Positions 1 to 8,800 of a stretch of 38,685 nt of DNA are shown here, piece after piece. The notes beneath the pieces are model-generated. The model ran no database searches. It was not told the origin of the DNA and was given only the letters and a program-made list of their open reading frames with translations. The DNA comes from CAIZQW01 sp964459675 (lineage in GTDB: Bacteria; Verrucomicrobiota; Kiritimatiellia; RFP12; UBA1067). Numbering within the stretch: position 1 is the first letter of the stretch; each line of letters begins with the position of its first letter. Made by a program: the position numbers and the translations under genes. The stretch is from positions 1-38,685 of the forward strand of contig CAYWNP010000007.1 in assembly GCA_964459675.1 (NCBI GenBank). The letters are read 5' to 3'.

Positions 1-1679
1 CGGCTGTTCCGTATTTCAGGTTCAGATTTGAGCACGGGCGACTGCTGATAGAAGCTGCTGTAAATCTGCGAGAGGCTGAAGAGATAATCAGCCAACACAT
101 TCGGACGATAGAGTTCTGCGGCACGGGAGACCGTTCCAGGGAACTGCAACAACTTGAGCACCAGCTCCTTTTCCAAGGGTGTATCCAAGCGCAGTTTCGC
201 ACTATTCGCGCATTCCCGCATTCCCGCATTCGCGCATTGCTCCTCTGCCTTATCAAGGAGACTGCAGACCCGCGCATACGCATATTGGAGATAGGGCCCT
301 GAATTGCCTTCCAGTGCCAATGCCTTCTCCCACGTAAAGACAATCAACGTCTGGGGATCATGGCTGAGGTCGGCATACTTGATGGCTCCAATACCGATGG
401 CCTCTGACAAGTCACGCTGATCCTCTGCGCTCATCGTTGGATTGGACTCTTGAATAATCTTGAGCGCACGGCTCACCGCTTCATCAAGCAACGCATCCAG
501 CTTGATGACATTCCCCTGGCGCGTTGAGAAGGTTCCCTCAGGCAGACGCATCAACCCAAACCAAACATGCTCCAGATGGGGAAGTGCAGTTGATGACTGA
601 ACAGCTGAGGAGGTGGCAATGCCCAGTTTCTCACAGACTTTGAAAAATTGTTTGAAGTGCAACTGCTGACGCTCATCCGTGACATAGACGATGCGATCCG
701 GCTTAAACTCGCTCACACGATTCCGAACCGTCGCAATATCCGTGGCCGCATAGTTGAAACCGCCATCGCTTTTACGGACCATGCAGACGGGCATGCCGTC
801 GGCTTCTAGGTTCACGATCAGAGCACCTTCGCTCTCAACAGCCAACCCCTTTTGCTGGAGCAGGCTGATGGTCTCGGGCAGGATGTCGTTGTAAAAGCTC
901 TCGCCACGATAGAGGTCAAAACCCACATCGAGACGCTTGTAGACACGATTAAACTCGTCAAGACTGATGGTCACAAAACGCTGCCAGATCGCGCGATTCT
1001 CAGGATCGCCCTGCTGAAGCTTTACGAGCTCCGCTTTGCAACTCTCCAAATAAGCAGGATCCTCTTGGGTGCGATTATAACTCTGGACATACATCCGCTC
1101 TAACAACTCAACGGTCAAGCTCGAGCGCTCTTCCTCTGTCAAGAACGTGCGATACCCTTGAATTAATATACCGAACTGCGTACCCCAATCTCCCAAATGG
1201 TTGTCCGCGATGACCTGATAGCCCAGCGCGCGATAGAGGCGGTCAATAGCATTGCCGATGACGGTGGAACGAATGTGTCCAATATGCATCGCCTTGGCGG
1301 CATTCGGGCTGGAGTAGTCAATAATGACCGTCTTTCCTTCGCCTTCCTTTGGGATGCCAAAACGGGGCGCACCCGAAAGAGCTGCAACCTGCTCGGCAAG
1401 CCATGCGGAGTTCACCGTCAGGTTAATAAAACCAGGTCCCGCCACCTCCAGCTTCTGAATAGAGGGCGGGAGGGGGAGTGCTTGAACCACAGCCTCTGCG
1501 ATGACACGTGGTGGCTTCTTGAGCCTCTTCGCCAAAGACATGACATCATTACACTGGAAATCCCCAAATTTCGTATCCGTTGCGGGCGTAACACGGATCG
1601 ATAACTCTGACGCTTCATCACCACAGGCGGCAATGAAGGCGGACTTTAGCCAGGTGGCGAGTTGCTGTTCAGTATTCAT
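1..1679 (-). CDS. argS: Arginyl-tRNA synthetase, 3' end cut by window edge
   Basis: This class I aminoacyl-tRNA synthetase charges tRNA-Arg in the cytoplasm. Reading from ATG at 1679, the frame stays open to the window edge, giving about 559 residues without a stop. An N-terminal ArgS-type domain is followed by SSPNAAKAMHIGHIRS near residue 130, which carries the HIGH signature. The KMSKS-equivalent region reads STRQGNVIKLD, as is usual for ArgS. The C-terminal part enters the DALR anticodon-binding domain and is cut off. One oddity is a run of about 12 residues (near 481-492, CANAGMRECANS) encoded by an array of 8-nt repeats at 203-240, in the linker before the anticodon-binding domain. The gene lies 131 nt downstream of trxA on the same strand. 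Identity is certain; the true C-terminus is not visible. Confidence 0.96.
   Translation of the reverse strand, partial: MNTEQQLATWLKSAFIAACGDEASELSIRVTPATDTKFGDFQCNDVMSLAKRLKKPPRVIAEAVVQALPLPPSIQKLEVAGPGFINLTVNSAWLAEQVAALSGAPRFGIPKEGEGKTVIIDYSSPNAAKAMHIGHIRSTVIGNAIDRLYRALGYQVIADNHLGDWGTQFGILIQGYRTFLTEEERSSLTVELLERMYVQSYNRTQEDPAYLESCKAELVKLQQGDPENRAIWQRFVTISLDEFNRVYKRLDVGFDLYRGESFYNDILPETISLLQQKGLAVESEGALIVNLEADGMPVCMVRKSDGGFNYAATDIATVRNRVSEFKPDRIVYVTDERQQLHFKQFFKVCEKLGIATSSAVQSSTALPHLEHVWFGLMRLPEGTFSTRQGNVIKLDALLDEAVSRALKIIQESNPTMSAEDQRDLSEAIGIGAIKYADLSHDPQTLIVFTWEKALALEGNSGPYLQYAYARVCSLLDKAEEQCANAGMRECANSAKLRLDTPLEKELVLKLLQFPGTVSRAAELYRPNVLADYLFSLSQIYSSFYQQSPVLKSEPEIRNS
203..240. repeat. Octanucleotide array inside argS
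   Basis: Four and a half copies of an 8-nt unit, alternating CATTCCCG and CATTCGCG, lie within the argS reading frame. The same two octamers form an arm of the intergenic element at 29509-29626. Because 8 is not a multiple of 3, successive units are read in different frames, giving the Cys/Ala/Asn/Gly/Met/Arg-rich insert. Confidence 0.85.
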
Positions 1680-1715
1680 AAGGGTTCAAGGTTCAGAAGA
1701 AAAGGGTTCAGGGTT

Positions 1716-1783
1716 TCCGCCTTCGCGAATACGGCTACGGCGGACAAGCAGGACTCAGGATCCTGCTCAAAAATAAGGCAATA
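1716..1783. repeat. Intergenic repeat copy 1 (argS-trxA gap)
   Basis: The gap between trxA and argS holds the word GCGAATACGGCTACGGCGG within 1728-1750, a hairpin AGCAGGA/TCCTGCT (1747-1753 with 1761-1767), and the word AAAATAAGGCAAT near 1770. The first and last words recur in the same order around 27791-27905. Just before it, 1680-1715 has imperfect GGTTCA repeats. No gene is seen in the gap. Confidence 0.65.
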
Positions 1784-1810
1784 AGGAATAAGCGTATTCG
1801 CTTCGCGTAA

Positions 1811-2140
1811 TCACGCAATAAGGCAATTCTCAACAGCCTTGACCAGCGCATCACCGGACTGAAGTCCGACCATCTGCTGGACAAGCTGCCCGTTCTTGAA
1901 GACAAGAATAGCGGGAATGCTTTTGATGCCGAACTTGACGGCCAGCTCGCGCGACTCATCTACATTGACCTTGGCGATCTTGGCGCGACCTGCGACGGCA
2001 GGAGCAACCTGATTTTCTAAGATGGGGGTGAGCATTTGACAGGGACCGCACCAGGGGGCCCAGAAGTCGACGAGCGTCACGCCTTCGGCTATCGAGGTGT
2101 CAAAGTTTGCTGTGTTAAGAGCGAGTAAATTTGCTGACAT
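1811..2140 (-). CDS. trxA: Thioredoxin
   Basis: A 109-residue thioredoxin, the usual length for the family. It carries the redox motif WCGPC (Cys31 and Cys34) and the cis-proline region KSIPAILVF. It reduces cytoplasmic disulfides, including those of ribonucleotide reductase and peroxiredoxins. The start has a Shine-Dalgarno sequence, GTAGGAG, seven bases upstream. The GTAG of that site is the outer edge of a palindromic repeat (2151-2208) that fills the galK-trxA gap. The gene follows galK on the same strand and precedes argS. The neighbouring pathways give no specific clue to its job. Confidence 0.97.
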   Translation of the reverse strand: MSANLLALNTANFDTSIAEGVTLVDFWAPWCGPCQMLTPILENQVAPAVAGRAKIAKVNVDESRELAVKFGIKSIPAILVFKNGQLVQQMVGLQSGDALVKAVENCLIA

Positions 2141-2150
2141 GTTTTTTCTC

Positions 2151-2208
2151 CTACGGGTAAGCGCAACGGCTTACCCCTACTACGGGCAGGCACGACGGCC
2201 TGCCCCTA
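2151..2208. repeat. Two tandem 29-bp palindromic (REP-like) units
   Basis: Two head-to-tail units (2151-2179 and 2180-2208) each form a hairpin with an 8-bp stem and 6-nt loop: GGGTAAGC/GCTTACCC and GGGCAGGC/GCCTGCCC. They differ at six positions. Four of these are paired changes (T-A to C-G and A-T to G-C) that keep the stem intact. The CTA at 2206-2208 supplies the galK stop codon on the minus strand, and the other end touches the trxA ribosome-binding site. A terminator or mRNA-stabilising role is possible. Confidence 0.8.
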
Positions 2209-3369
2209 CAGTACACACGCACCTGCGGCAGGCTTGATCACGCTGACGTCACAGGGCTTTCCAAATTTCGCCGCAGTCGCACTCGCGAGCGCGGCACTGG
2301 CTGTCTCCGCATCACGCGGATGAACAAGGACAACAACGGAGCCACCGAAGCCACCCCCTGAGAGGCGAGCACCCAGCACACCCGGAATCTTCTTCGCGGC
2401 CTCTACGACCACATCAAGCTCCTCACAGGAATTTTGGAAGAGTATCCGTGAGCTCTCATGCGAATCAAACATCAACGCACCAAAGCCAGGCAAATCCCCA
2501 GAGGCCAGAAGCTCTGCACCCTTGAGCACGCGTTCATCCTCGCCAATCGGATGCGCAGCACAATTGGCGACCCGCTCGGAGAGTCCACCCTTGTAGAGCA
2601 CCCACTCCGCCATGGTCACATCGCGTAGCGCCTTGACTGGATGGCGCAACACTTTTGCAAAATGAACCGCCGCCTCTTCACAGGCTTCACGCAGACGATT
2701 ATAAGCACCATCGACCAAGGCGTGCTTGGCATGCGTGTTGCACATCAGGAAGCAGGCGTCGGGCCCCATCTCCACATTCTCATAGACCAAGGAGCGGAAG
2801 TCGGTCTTCACGAGCTTGCCTTCCTGTCCGGCCAAGCTGGAGATTTGATCGAGTAAACCACATTTGCAACCCGCATACGTATGTTCTGCTTTCTGGCCGA
2901 TCTTCGCCAGCGTGACTGGAGCAACAGTTATCTTATACAGTTTCGCGAGGGCAAGTCCTGTGGACATCTCAAGCGCCGCCGAGCTCGACAAACCACTCCC
3001 GAGCGGAATATTTCCAAAAAACATGCCGTCAAAACCGACTGCTGCACCCTGGTTTGTCAGGCCCGCGAAGGTACCCTTGACATAGTTCTGCCATGTGTCC
3101 GTCTTCGAAGGCGTCACATCGTTTGCTTCAAAGGTGACCTCCTTCATGAGATCCCCGGCGACAAGGCGACACTGCTTCGAGGCACTCTTTGCCGCAGCGA
3201 AGAAGGTCCCGAAATTAATCGCCGCCGAGAAGACAAAACCTTCGTTGTAATCCGTGTGATTACCGAGCACCTCGATACGGCCGGGGGCATACGCCACGAC
3301 CTCCGGATCACGGCCAAAGTGTTTGCGATACTTCTGAATCAGTTCATCGTGAATATGTTTATTGATCAT
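2206..3369 (-). CDS. galK: Galactokinase (GHMP kinase family)
   Basis: A 387-residue GHMP kinase that should phosphorylate galactose at C1 with ATP (Leloir pathway). It has the family's three signatures: APGRIEVLGNHTDYNEG near the N-terminus, the phosphate loop PLGSGLSSSAALE, and the C-terminal GARLSGGGFGGS. The start is ATG at 3369, preceded by GGAG; the frame stays open further upstream into the preceding gene but has no better ribosome site. It begins 8 nt after the phosphomannomutase stop, so the two are probably co-transcribed. The usual GEHTDY signature reads GNHTDY, replacing a sugar-contacting Glu with Asn. The exact sugar is therefore less certain than the family. Confidence 0.9.
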   Translation of the reverse strand: MINKHIHDELIQKYRKHFGRDPEVVAYAPGRIEVLGNHTDYNEGFVFSAAINFGTFFAAAKSASKQCRLVAGDLMKEVTFEANDVTPSKTDTWQNYVKGTFAGLTNQGAAVGFDGMFFGNIPLGSGLSSSAALEMSTGLALAKLYKITVAPVTLAKIGQKAEHTYAGCKCGLLDQISSLAGQEGKLVKTDFRSLVYENVEMGPDACFLMCNTHAKHALVDGAYNRLREACEEAAVHFAKVLRHPVKALRDVTMAEWVLYKGGLSERVANCAAHPIGEDERVLKGAELLASGDLPGFGALMFDSHESSRILFQNSCEELDVVVEAAKKIPGVLGARLSGGGFGGSVVVLVHPRDAETASAALASATAAKFGKPCDVSVIKPAAGACVL

Positions 3370-3377
3370 AATAACTC

Positions 3378-4700
3378 CTACTTTCTGATAATCGCCAACA
3401 ACTCGTCGCGCTTTGCTTCCATGACCGCCTTGGTCTTGGCCTCCAGGTTCAGACGGACAAGCGGTTCGGTGTTCGAACAACGCACATTGAACCACCAGTC
3501 CGCATACTCCACGCTCACGCCATCAAGTTCAAACATCCTGCCGTCCGTATACTTTGCACGAATCTCATCGAGAATCGCTTTCGGGTCGCGGGACACATGG
3601 GTATTGATCTCACCACTAGCGAAATATTTACGCAATGGGGCGATGAGTTGCGAGAGCGTTTTGTCCGACTTGCTAACAATGTTGGCCAGGCAGAGGATGG
3701 CCATGGCCGAACTCTCGGCTGTGAAATTGTCCTTGAAGTAGTAATGACCGCTCAATTCCCCAGCAAAGAGCGCATCGTTCTCGCGCATCTGTTGCTTGAT
3801 AAAAGCATGGCCGACACGGCTCATCATGGGCTTACCCCCTGCGGCTTCAATAACCTCCTTGACCACCCAGCTGCTACGGAGATCGTAGAAGATTGCGCCT
3901 TTGCGTGTGGCCAGAACATCCTGAGCGATGAGCGCGGTAATGAGGTCCATGGGGATGATTTCACCCTTTTCATCAATAAATCCCGCGCGGTCGGCATCGC
4001 CGTCATACGCCACACCAAAGGCATAGCGTCCGGCGCGCACCTTGGCTTGGAGATCTACAAGTGTCGCATAATGAAGGGGATTGGCCTCATGGTTCGGGAA
4101 GCGACCATCTGGATCTTCAAAGAGTCCGTCCCATGTGATCAGACCCTTCAGCGTCTTCACCTCCCAAATGCCCATACCATTTGCAAAGTCAATGGCAACA
4201 TGAATCGGTTTGGCGAGACGCGCAAACGTGGCAACATGCTTCGCATAGGCTTCGCTGACATCGGCAGTTGTGAGTGTTCCTGGCTTGGCCGCCTTTGGAG
4301 CAAAGGCCCCTGTCATCGCGATCTTCTCAATATCCATGATACCTGTCGCACCACTGATCGGCACGGCATTGGCACGACAGAGCTTGAAACCATTCCACTC
4401 GGCTGTGTTATGGGAGGCTGTGATCATGACACTTCCATCAGCACCCAACGTGCCATTGGCGAAATAGGACATCGGCGTGGAACCAAAGCCAATATCTACG
4501 ACATTGGCCCCCTGCTCCATAATGCCTTTTGCGAGATTGGCAAAGAGGGGTTCCGAGTGAGGCCGGATATCGCGTGCAATGACCACCTTGGTACAACCCG
4601 TAAACGTGACGAACGCCCGGCCGATTTTGTAGGCCAACTCATCCGTCAGATCTTTGCCGTAAATGCCACGAATATCATAAGCTTTAAAGATACCAGACAT
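3378..4700 (-). CDS. Phosphomannomutase/phosphoglucomutase
   Basis: A 440-residue alpha-D-phosphohexomutase that interconverts hexose 1- and 6-phosphates. Visible motifs are the phosphoserine loop TASHNTAEWNG (TASHNP is more usual), the magnesium-binding DGDADR, the sugar-recognition loop GELSGHYYF, and the C-terminal phosphate-binding loop RCSNTEPLVR. The loop type fits dual PMM/PGM enzymes such as AlgC or ManB. A strong AAGGAGGAG ribosome site precedes the ATG. galK follows after 8 nt, so the pair could carry galactose 1-phosphate or glucose 1-phosphate chemistry toward glycolysis or cell-surface sugars. Substrate preference cannot be read from the sequence. Confidence 0.93.
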   Translation of the reverse strand: MSGIFKAYDIRGIYGKDLTDELAYKIGRAFVTFTGCTKVVIARDIRPHSEPLFANLAKGIMEQGANVVDIGFGSTPMSYFANGTLGADGSVMITASHNTAEWNGFKLCRANAVPISGATGIMDIEKIAMTGAFAPKAAKPGTLTTADVSEAYAKHVATFARLAKPIHVAIDFANGMGIWEVKTLKGLITWDGLFEDPDGRFPNHEANPLHYATLVDLQAKVRAGRYAFGVAYDGDADRAGFIDEKGEIIPMDLITALIAQDVLATRKGAIFYDLRSSWVVKEVIEAAGGKPMMSRVGHAFIKQQMRENDALFAGELSGHYYFKDNFTAESSAMAILCLANIVSKSDKTLSQLIAPLRKYFASGEINTHVSRDPKAILDEIRAKYTDGRMFELDGVSVEYADWWFNVRCSNTEPLVRLNLEAKTKAVMEAKRDELLAIIRK

Positions 4701-4752
4701 ATAGAACTCCTCCTTGTTGACTAAATGATAGCTAAATCAATAGATTTAAGAG

Positions 4753-4886
4753 AAGTTCTAAAGTGCTAAAATGCTAAAGTTCTAAAGTGCGGGAAGATGA
4801 ATACCACATTTGCGTTATCTGTGCTCTCTGAAAAAAACCTATTGTCTTTTACTTTAGAACTCTCGAACTTTAGAACTTTAGAACTT
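4753..4886. repeat. Inverted-arm octanucleotide element (A/T-rich type)
   Basis: Two 36-nt arms (4753-4788 and 4851-4886) are imperfect inverted repeats, matching at 31 of 36 positions by hand alignment, around a unique 62-nt core. Each arm is a quasi-tandem array of 8-nt units such as AAGTTCTA and AAGTGCTA. The element fills the gap between the zinc-ribbon/PTS gene and the phosphohexomutase gene. The core has no start codon with a ribosome site and no recognisable gene. Confidence 0.8.
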
Positions 4887-4891
4887 GCTTT

Positions 4892-5725
4892 TTACTTAAT
4901 CGAGTAGCGCGTGGTCTTCAAAAGCGCCTTCCAAAGCTCCTCAGAGGTTTTCGCCTCAAGGATTGCTTCGCGGTTCTGCTCTTTTAGGAAGGTTTCGGTC
5001 AAGCCTGACATCAGGCGCAAATAGAAGGCGCTCACCGCGGTCGGGATCGTGATAAAAAAGACAATGTTCACAAGCTTACCAGCGTCATCCCACGGAATGC
5101 CCTTCTTGGAGACACCCATAGCCAATGTAAGTCCGCCGCCCTCGACCCCTCGCACATGCGGGAAGGCCAAGCCATTTTCCATGGCGGTACTGAGCACCGC
5201 CTCACGCTCCAAGGCAGATTGAACGAGCTTATCGGACGCCGAGATAAAGTTTTGTTCTTCCATGACCTTGGCCAGTTTCTCAATCGCCTCAACAGCTGAG
5301 TGCGCCTTGAGGTTGGGCACCATCAATATTTCAGCTGAAAAACGGGAGATTCCGGACTTCCGAGGCTCTGTACGACTGGGAGCATCTCCGATCCATTTTG
5401 GAGCATCACTCTCTTCAAAAAGGATACGCGCACAGCTTGGACAGCTCTGGATCTGCTTGCAAAGGCGAACCGCTTGAACCTGACTGATCGGCATCCGCAT
5501 GCCGCAGATCGCACAACAACCGTTGTGCATCGGAGCCATAACGATGTGGTCCTTCTTGTACAACCGCAGATACAAAGATCTCATCTCCACGGGCAACACA
5601 TCCGTCAGTTGTTCGATCGAATCATTTAAACGATCCATGTGACGGCCATCACCTGTTGTACGATGCTCGTCTCGAATCAGTAGCAGTTCTTGCAACTGAT
5701 TCAAATGGTTGATCAAACTTTGCAT
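4892..5725 (-). CDS. Zinc-ribbon protein fused to PTS EIIA (type 2) domain
   Basis: A 277-residue two-domain protein. Residues 1-60 look helical or coiled-coil. Residues 70-104 hold a four-cysteine zinc ribbon (CAIC at 71-74, CPSC at 95-98, ending CARILF) like the C4 ribbons of the zf-RING_7/DUF164 family. Residues about 128-277 match the fructose/nitrogen-type EIIA domain, with the expected phospho-accepting histidine at 190 (LAFPHVRGVEGG). No EIIB, EIIC, HPr or EI gene is in the window, which favours a regulatory EIIA-Ntr-like role over sugar transport. The start is ATG with AAAAGGA seven bases upstream. Ribbon plus EIIA suggests a phosphorylation-responsive factor acting on nucleic acid or protein partners; that is inference. 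Confidence 0.82.
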   Translation of the reverse strand: MQSLINHLNQLQELLLIRDEHRTTGDGRHMDRLNDSIEQLTDVLPVEMRSLYLRLYKKDHIVMAPMHNGCCAICGMRMPISQVQAVRLCKQIQSCPSCARILFEESDAPKWIGDAPSRTEPRKSGISRFSAEILMVPNLKAHSAVEAIEKLAKVMEEQNFISASDKLVQSALEREAVLSTAMENGLAFPHVRGVEGGGLTLAMGVSKKGIPWDDAGKLVNIVFFITIPTAVSAFYLRLMSGLTETFLKEQNREAILEAKTSEELWKALLKTTRYSIK

Positions 5726-5885
5726 AGTCGAATCCTTTTCTATTTCTTATTCCACAAAAAACCACAGGTCGTGAAAACAATGTAAATACGGTAGGTTTTT
5801 AGATGTTGGAATATACATCATTTTGTCAGGTTGGTCAATCATCCGATTGAAAAACCTTCAAATGAGGCCATCTGTATACGCTCGA

Positions 5886-8800
5886 TTAAGGGAGGTGCTT
5901 GTGGTACTCCTGAAGACTACACACCGCGATGCGACCATTGAGATCGTTCGTCTGCAACCCTTGGAGTGCTGCTTGGAAGCCATCCAGTGTGGTTGACAGC
6001 GGAATTCCCGCAAGTACAGCACCTGAGCGCATCTGCGTCTCGTCCATCTTAGACGAGGCGCCAGTCTCGGGGGCATTCACAATCCACTGGATCTTCTTCT
6101 CGGCCATCAGATCGAGAATATTCGGGCGTCCCGACGGAATCCGGTATACCGCATGACACTTGATGCCATTGTTGTAGAGCATCGTGGCCGTTCCGCGTGT
6201 GCAGTACAACTCATACCCCAACTTGCTCAACTCGCGAATGAGCGGCAATGCTGGCAGTTTGTCTTCATCACGCAACGAAAGGAAAACGCCACCCTTCAGC
6301 GGAATCGCGTTATTCGCAGCCATCTGAGACTTCAAGTAGGCTGTACCATAGTGGTAATCAATGCCCATCACCTCGCCCGTGGATTTCATCTCCGGGGTCA
6401 AGACAATGTCCACGCCAGGGAACTTCACAAACGGGAAGACCGCTTCTTTAAAGGCTGTGTAGGGAATCGTGACCTCCTGGGTGAAGCCGAGCTCAGGCAG
6501 GGTCTTGCCAACCATGCAGAGCGCGGCCTTCTTGGCCAGCGGCACGCCAATCGCCTTACTCACAAACGGCACCGTACGGGAAGCTCGCGGATTAACCTCG
6601 AGAATATAGACATCGTCATCCTGTACCGCAAACTGGATATTGATGAGTCCGCAGACATGCAGCTCTTTTGCCAATGCCGCAGACTGAACACGAATCCGAT
6701 TCTTGATCTCTTCCGAGATCGAATGTGTCGGAATGGAGCAAGCCGAGTCACCGGAGTGGATGCCCGCCAGTTCCACGTGTTCCATGATCGCGCCGATCAC
6801 GGTGTTCGTGCCATCGGAGATGAAGTCCACATCAATCTCGGTCGCATGTTCAAGGAAACGGTCCACGAGGATCGGCTTGCCTTCAGCTACGCGAGCAGCC
6901 TCTTCGACATACTTCCGTAAATATTGGGGTTCGTAGACAATCACCATGGCCCGTCCGCCGAGCACAAAGGAGGGCCGGACCAACACAGGATAACCAATCT
7001 GATCTGCAATCGCAACCGCCTCATCCACTGTGTAGGCAATGCCACTCGGAGGTTGCTTGATGTTCAGTCGGTCTGCCAACTGCTTGAAGAATTTACGATC
7101 CTCTGCCGCCTCAATATCTTCGGGGCTGGTTCCAATGATGGTCGCACCCGCCTCCTTGAGTTGCATGGCGAGATTGAGCGGGGTTTGTCCACCAAACTGG
7201 ACAATGATGCCCGCGCAGGCTTCCCGCTCGTAGATGTTCATGATGTCTTCGAGCGTCAGCGGTTCAAAGTAGAGCTTGTCGCTGGTGTCATAGTCAGTCG
7301 AGACGGTCTCTGGATTGCTATTGACCATGATGGTTTCAAAGCCAGCATCATGCAAGGCAAAGGCCGCATGCACGCAGCAATAGTCAAACTCAATGCCCTG
7401 ACCAATACGATTGGGTCCGCCACCCAAGATCATGATGGACTTCTTGCCGCCCTTGTCACGGACCGGCTCATCATGTTCGGAATACGTTGAATAGTAGTAC
7501 GGCGTGATCGCCTCAAACTCACCTGCACAGGTGTCCACAAGTCCGTACGTCGGCAGAACACCCTGCTGGACACGACGCTTGCGCATCTCAGCCTCTTTGG
7601 TCTTCAGCAGATAGGCGAGCTGGCGGTCGGAGTAGCCCCAGATCTTGGCCTGGCGCATCATCTCCGTTGCTTCTGAATCCGGCTTTGCAAGGCCCTTGGC
7701 CAAACCTGCCTCAAACTGAACCAACTCAGCAAGGTGGCGCAAAAAGTAAGGATCAATACCTGAGAGCTCATATAGACGTTCAACCGTCACGCCGCGTTTC
7801 ATTGCCTCATAGAGGACAAAGACGCGCTCGGCATGGGGACGTATGATCTGGGCTTCCAGTTCCGCATCGCTCATCACTTCAAACTTCTGGTTCTTGCCAT
7901 CCGCACCAAAACCAAAACGCCCGGTCTCTAACGACCGTAGGGCCTTTTGGAAGGACTGCTTAAAGTTGCGACCGATGGACATCGCCTCGCCGACAGACTT
8001 CATCTGCGTGCCCAGCGTGCTATCTGCTGCCGGGAATTTTTCAAAGGCGAAACGGGGGATCTTTGTCACCACATAATCAAGGGCCGGTTCAAAACAGCTC
8101 GGCGTGGCGCGTGTGATGTCGTTACGGATCTCGTCGAGTGTATAGCCAACCGCCAGCAAGGTCGCAATCTTTGCAATCGGAAAGCCTGTGGCCTTCGAGG
8201 CCAAGGCCGAAGAGCGCGAGACACGGGGATTCATCTCAATAATGATCTGACGACCATCTACGGGGTTAACCGCCCACTGAACATTGGAACCACCCGTCTC
8301 AACGCCAATCGCGCGCATCACCCTCAAGGAGTTGTCGCGCATGAGTTGATACTCCTTGTCGCTCAAGGTCTGGGCAGGTGCAACCGTGATGGAGTCCCCT
8401 GTGTGAACACCCATGGGATCAAAGTTTTCAATCGAACAGACGATCACGCAGTTGTCCTTACGATCGCGGATCACCTCCAGCTCAAACTCTTTCCAACCCA
8501 ACAGGGATTCTTCGATCAACACTTCGCTATTGCGGCTTGCTGCAAGTCCGCGCGCAACAATGGTCTTGAAGTCGTCCATGTTATAAGCAATGCCACCACC
8601 CGTACCACCGAGCGTAAACCCTGGACGGATAATCAGCGGCCACTTGCCAATGGTCGAGGCGATCGAGAGCGCCTCCTGCAGGGTATGGGCAGAGCCGGAC
8701 AATGGCAACTCAAGTCCGATATCCCGCATGATATTTTTGAAAATCAGCCGATCCTCAGCGCGCCGAATCGCCTCTGCATTGGCGCCGATCAATTCAACAT

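Noticed and set aside
203..240. Possible CRISPR array in argS
   Set aside because: Units are 8 nt without spacers and lie in a coding frame; there are no cas genes in the window.
3597..4724. Plus-strand open frame of 375 codons opposite the phosphohexomutase
   Set aside because: The minus-strand gene has all catalytic motifs; this frame is its shadow.
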